Below are positions 62,585 through 64,000 of a stretch of DNA of 64,000 nt, one piece after another. A model generated the notes under the pieces. The model was not told where the DNA came from. It searched no databases and saw nothing but the letters and a program-made list of their open reading frames with translations. This DNA is from Campylobacter sp. MIT 12-8780 (GTDB lineage: Bacteria; Campylobacterota; Campylobacteria; Campylobacterales; Campylobacteraceae): positions 182,180 to 246,179 of the forward strand of contig NZ_QHLL01000002.1 of NCBI RefSeq assembly GCF_006864535.1. The letters are read 5' to 3'. How positions within the stretch are numbered: the stretch's first letter is position 1; every line of letters begins with the position of its first letter. The translations under genes were made by a program, and so were the position numbers.

Positions 62585-63805
62585 CTATATCTTTAAATTC
62601 AGCTCATTTTGAGAACAAATCGCCGTAAAAAGCACATCAGTTGAGCTATTTAAGGCTGTTTCAACGCTATCTTGTATCACGCCTATAACAAAGCCTACAG
62701 CCACCACTTGCATAGCGATATCATAGTCAATATTAAGCAAAGAGCAAGCCAGAGGGATAAGAAGCAAAGAGCCTCCAGCTACTCCACTAGCCCCACACGC
62801 TGCAAAAGTAGCGATTATACTTAAAAGTATAGCTTCAAAAAGGCTGATATGTATGCCCAAAGTATGAGCTGCTGCAAGGCTTAAAACGGCTATGGTTACA
62901 GCTGCTCCAGCCATATTTATCGTAGCTCCTAAGGGGATAGAAACTCCATATAAGTTTTTATCCACGCCAAGCTTTTCACAAAGCGCCATATTTACAGGGA
63001 TATTTGCAGCTGAACTTCGTGTGAAAAAGGCAAAAACCGCACTTTGTTTAAGGCAGATAAAGATGAGTGGATAAGGATTTTTTTTCGTAACGATAAAAAC
63101 GATGAGAGCATTGATGACAAAAGCCACAAAAAACATAGTCAAAACAAGCACTACAAGTAGCTTTAAGTAGCTGATTAAGCCAGCTGCGCCAGTGCTTGCG
63201 ATAGAATGAGCCACTAAAGCAAAGATACCAAAAGGAGCAAGTTTGACGATGAATTTAACGATCTTTAAAACGCCATGATTGATATCAACAAATAGCTCTT
63301 TAGCGTGAGCTGAGCAATGTTTCATCGCCATACCAAAGGCTATAGCCCAAGTTAAAATGCCTATGTAGTTGCCATTTGCAAGGGCATTGATAGGATTATC
63401 AACGATCTTAAAAAGCAAGTCTTTAAAAACCATACCTATGCTTTCAGGCGAAGAATTACTCGCCTTTTCAACTCCGTTTAAAACAAGCTCAACAGGGAAT
63501 GCAAAGCTTATAACAACAGCACTTGCTGAAGCTAAAAAAGTGCCGATGATATATAAAAAGATGATATTTTTCATTTTGTGATTGCTTTGAGAAAAGTCTT
63601 TGGTGCAAAGAGAGGTTGCTATGAGTATAAATACTAAAATAGGCGCGATAGCCTTTAAAGCTCCTATAAATAAATCGCCCAAAATACTGACATAAGGCAC
63701 AAACTCAGGCAAGAATGCCCCAAGAAGCACACCAGCGATGATGCCGATGAAGATTTGTAAGATTAAATTGCCGTTTTTATATTTGCAAATTAGGTTTGAA
63801 AGCAT
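62585..63805 (-). CDS. sstT: Sodium/serine-threonine symporter SstT
   Basis: Inner-membrane uptake of serine and threonine with sodium, a transporter of the DAACS (glutamate transporter) family. 406 residues, 8 or so membrane helices and two re-entrant hairpins: [15 protein letters not shown] (hairpin 1 serine-rich tip), [19 protein letters not shown], and [20 protein letters not shown] (hairpin 2). Serine is a main carbon source for Campylobacter. First gene of the long minus-strand run that goes through to aat. Confidence 0.94.
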   Translation of the reverse strand: MLSNLICKYKNGNLILQIFIGIIAGVLLGAFLPEFVPYVSILGDLFIGALKAIAPILVFILIATSLCTKDFSQSNHKMKNIIFLYIIGTFLASASAVVISFAFPVELVLNGVEKASNSSPESIGMVFKDLLFKIVDNPINALANGNYIGILTWAIAFGMAMKHCSAHAKELFVDINHGVLKIVKFIVKLAPFGIFALVAHSIASTGAAGLISYLKLLVVLVLTMFFVAFVINALIVFIVTKKNPYPLIFICLKQSAVFAFFTRSSAANIPVNMALCEKLGVDKNLYGVSIPLGATINMAGAAVTIAVLSLAAAHTLGIHISLFEAILLSIIATFAACGASGVAGGSLLLIPLACSLLNIDYDIAMQVVAVGFVIGVIQDSVETALNSSTDVLFTAICSQNELNLKI

Positions 63806-63838
63806 ACAAAGCCTTTCTTTTGTGTAAAAAATTTATAA

Positions 63839-63844
63839 ATTCTA
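63839..63844 (-). promoter_or_regulatory. -10 box (TAGAAT) for sstT-pyrB
   Basis: On the minus strand TTTGATAGAATTT lies about 35 bases before the sstT ATG, with AAAGAAAGG as ribosome-binding site. Confidence 0.4.
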
Positions 63845-63931
63845 TCAAAATCAAGCTTAAATTCAAAACTTTTTCAAATTTATTTATCTTTCCCCAAACT
63901 TTTCACAAAAACTCCCCAACTCCCCCTTTCG

Positions 63932-63953
63932 TTTTTTTTTTTTTTGATATAAT
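63932..63953 (+). promoter_or_regulatory. Plus-strand promoter with T14 tract and TATAAT at the window end
   Basis: Fourteen T (63932-63945) are followed by GATATAATGC, with the -10 TATAAT at 63948-63953. It must serve a gene beyond the window; in C. jejuni the divergent neighbour of sstT is metK, from memory. The T run occupies the spacer in front of the -10 box. Confidence 0.6.
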
Positions 63954-64000
63954 GCTTTTTCATTTTTAAAAACAATAAATTGAAAATAACAAACAATATA

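Noticed and set aside
1..64000. CRISPR arrays, rRNA, tRNA, prophage or insertion sequences
   Set aside because: No regularly spaced repeats, no cloverleaf-like genes and no transposase, integrase or phage structural genes were seen on either strand.

Overview
The window reads as a chromosome segment of a Campylobacter species. Base composition is strongly AT-rich. Promoters consist of a TATAAT-like -10 box behind T-rich DNA, with no clear -35 box. Genes are packed into operons with ATGA and TAATG overlaps. The gene set is typically campylobacterial: CosR, the Cts transformation proteins, quinone-reactive HydABC hydrogenase, Mqo and UPF0323 lipoprotein. Several blocks keep the gene order I remember from C. 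jejuni NCTC 11168, but the blocks are joined differently and extra genes are present, so this is a relative rather than C. jejuni itself. I see no rRNA, tRNA, CRISPR array, prophage or insertion sequence.

Layout. 1-3193: trpD (cut by the window edge), trpF, trpB, trpA. 3260-5388: CheX-like protein, fliN, a FliO-like membrane protein, and a PAP2 phosphatase carrying an 11-G tract that leaves it out of frame (phase-OFF). 5398-8828 (minus): ppx/gppA, cosR, folB-like, plsY. 8958-11785: ctsE-ctsF of the DNA-uptake system. 12010-16137 (minus): hydABCD. 16392-22618 (minus): gatC, cvpA, fur, lysS, glyA, DUF1882 gene, SPOR gene, aroE. 22738-28080: a membrane protein, a lipoprotein, a small hypothetical, coaX, mqo, pyk. 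28180-30611: dnaB and lpxD. 30817-31597: pseudoazurin and a 34-residue secreted peptide. 31731-37155: UPF0323 lipoprotein, ATP-grasp enzyme, 2-hydroxyacid dehydrogenase, yajQ, lipoprotein, AAA ATPase. 37227-38927: a species-variable protein bracketed by a 98-bp inverted repeat. 38928-40434: thiC behind a TPP riboswitch. 40483-44796 (minus): prfB, viaA, ravA. 44963-49686: rimO-tilS, then thiD-thiE-thiamine-binding protein-hemD. 49843-51510: a second hydrogenase small-subunit-like protein. 51578-63805 (minus): aat, clpA, clpS, thioredoxin-like lipoprotein, smpB, ispE, csrA, truB, rep, hypothetical, pepF, pyrB, sstT.

How it fits together. Respiratory genes (HydABC, Mqo, pseudoazurin) feed the quinone pool and periplasmic electron carriers. 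Thiamine is served from two places: thiC, under riboswitch control, and thiD-thiE. Envelope genes (plsY, lpxD, the phase-variable PAP2 phosphatase) act on phospholipid and lipid A. Motility genes sit next to the PAP2 gene and are translationally coupled to it.

Most noteworthy: the G11 contingency locus in the PAP2 gene; the inverted repeat whose recombination would switch the C-terminus of the 37227-38534 protein; the orphan hydrogenase small-subunit-like protein with a long C-terminal extension; the lipoprotein/ATP-grasp pair resembling E. coli YgiB/YgiC; RavA-ViaA with a palindrome over the ravA promoter; and a secreted 34-residue peptide. C. jejuni locus comparisons are from memory and were not searched.
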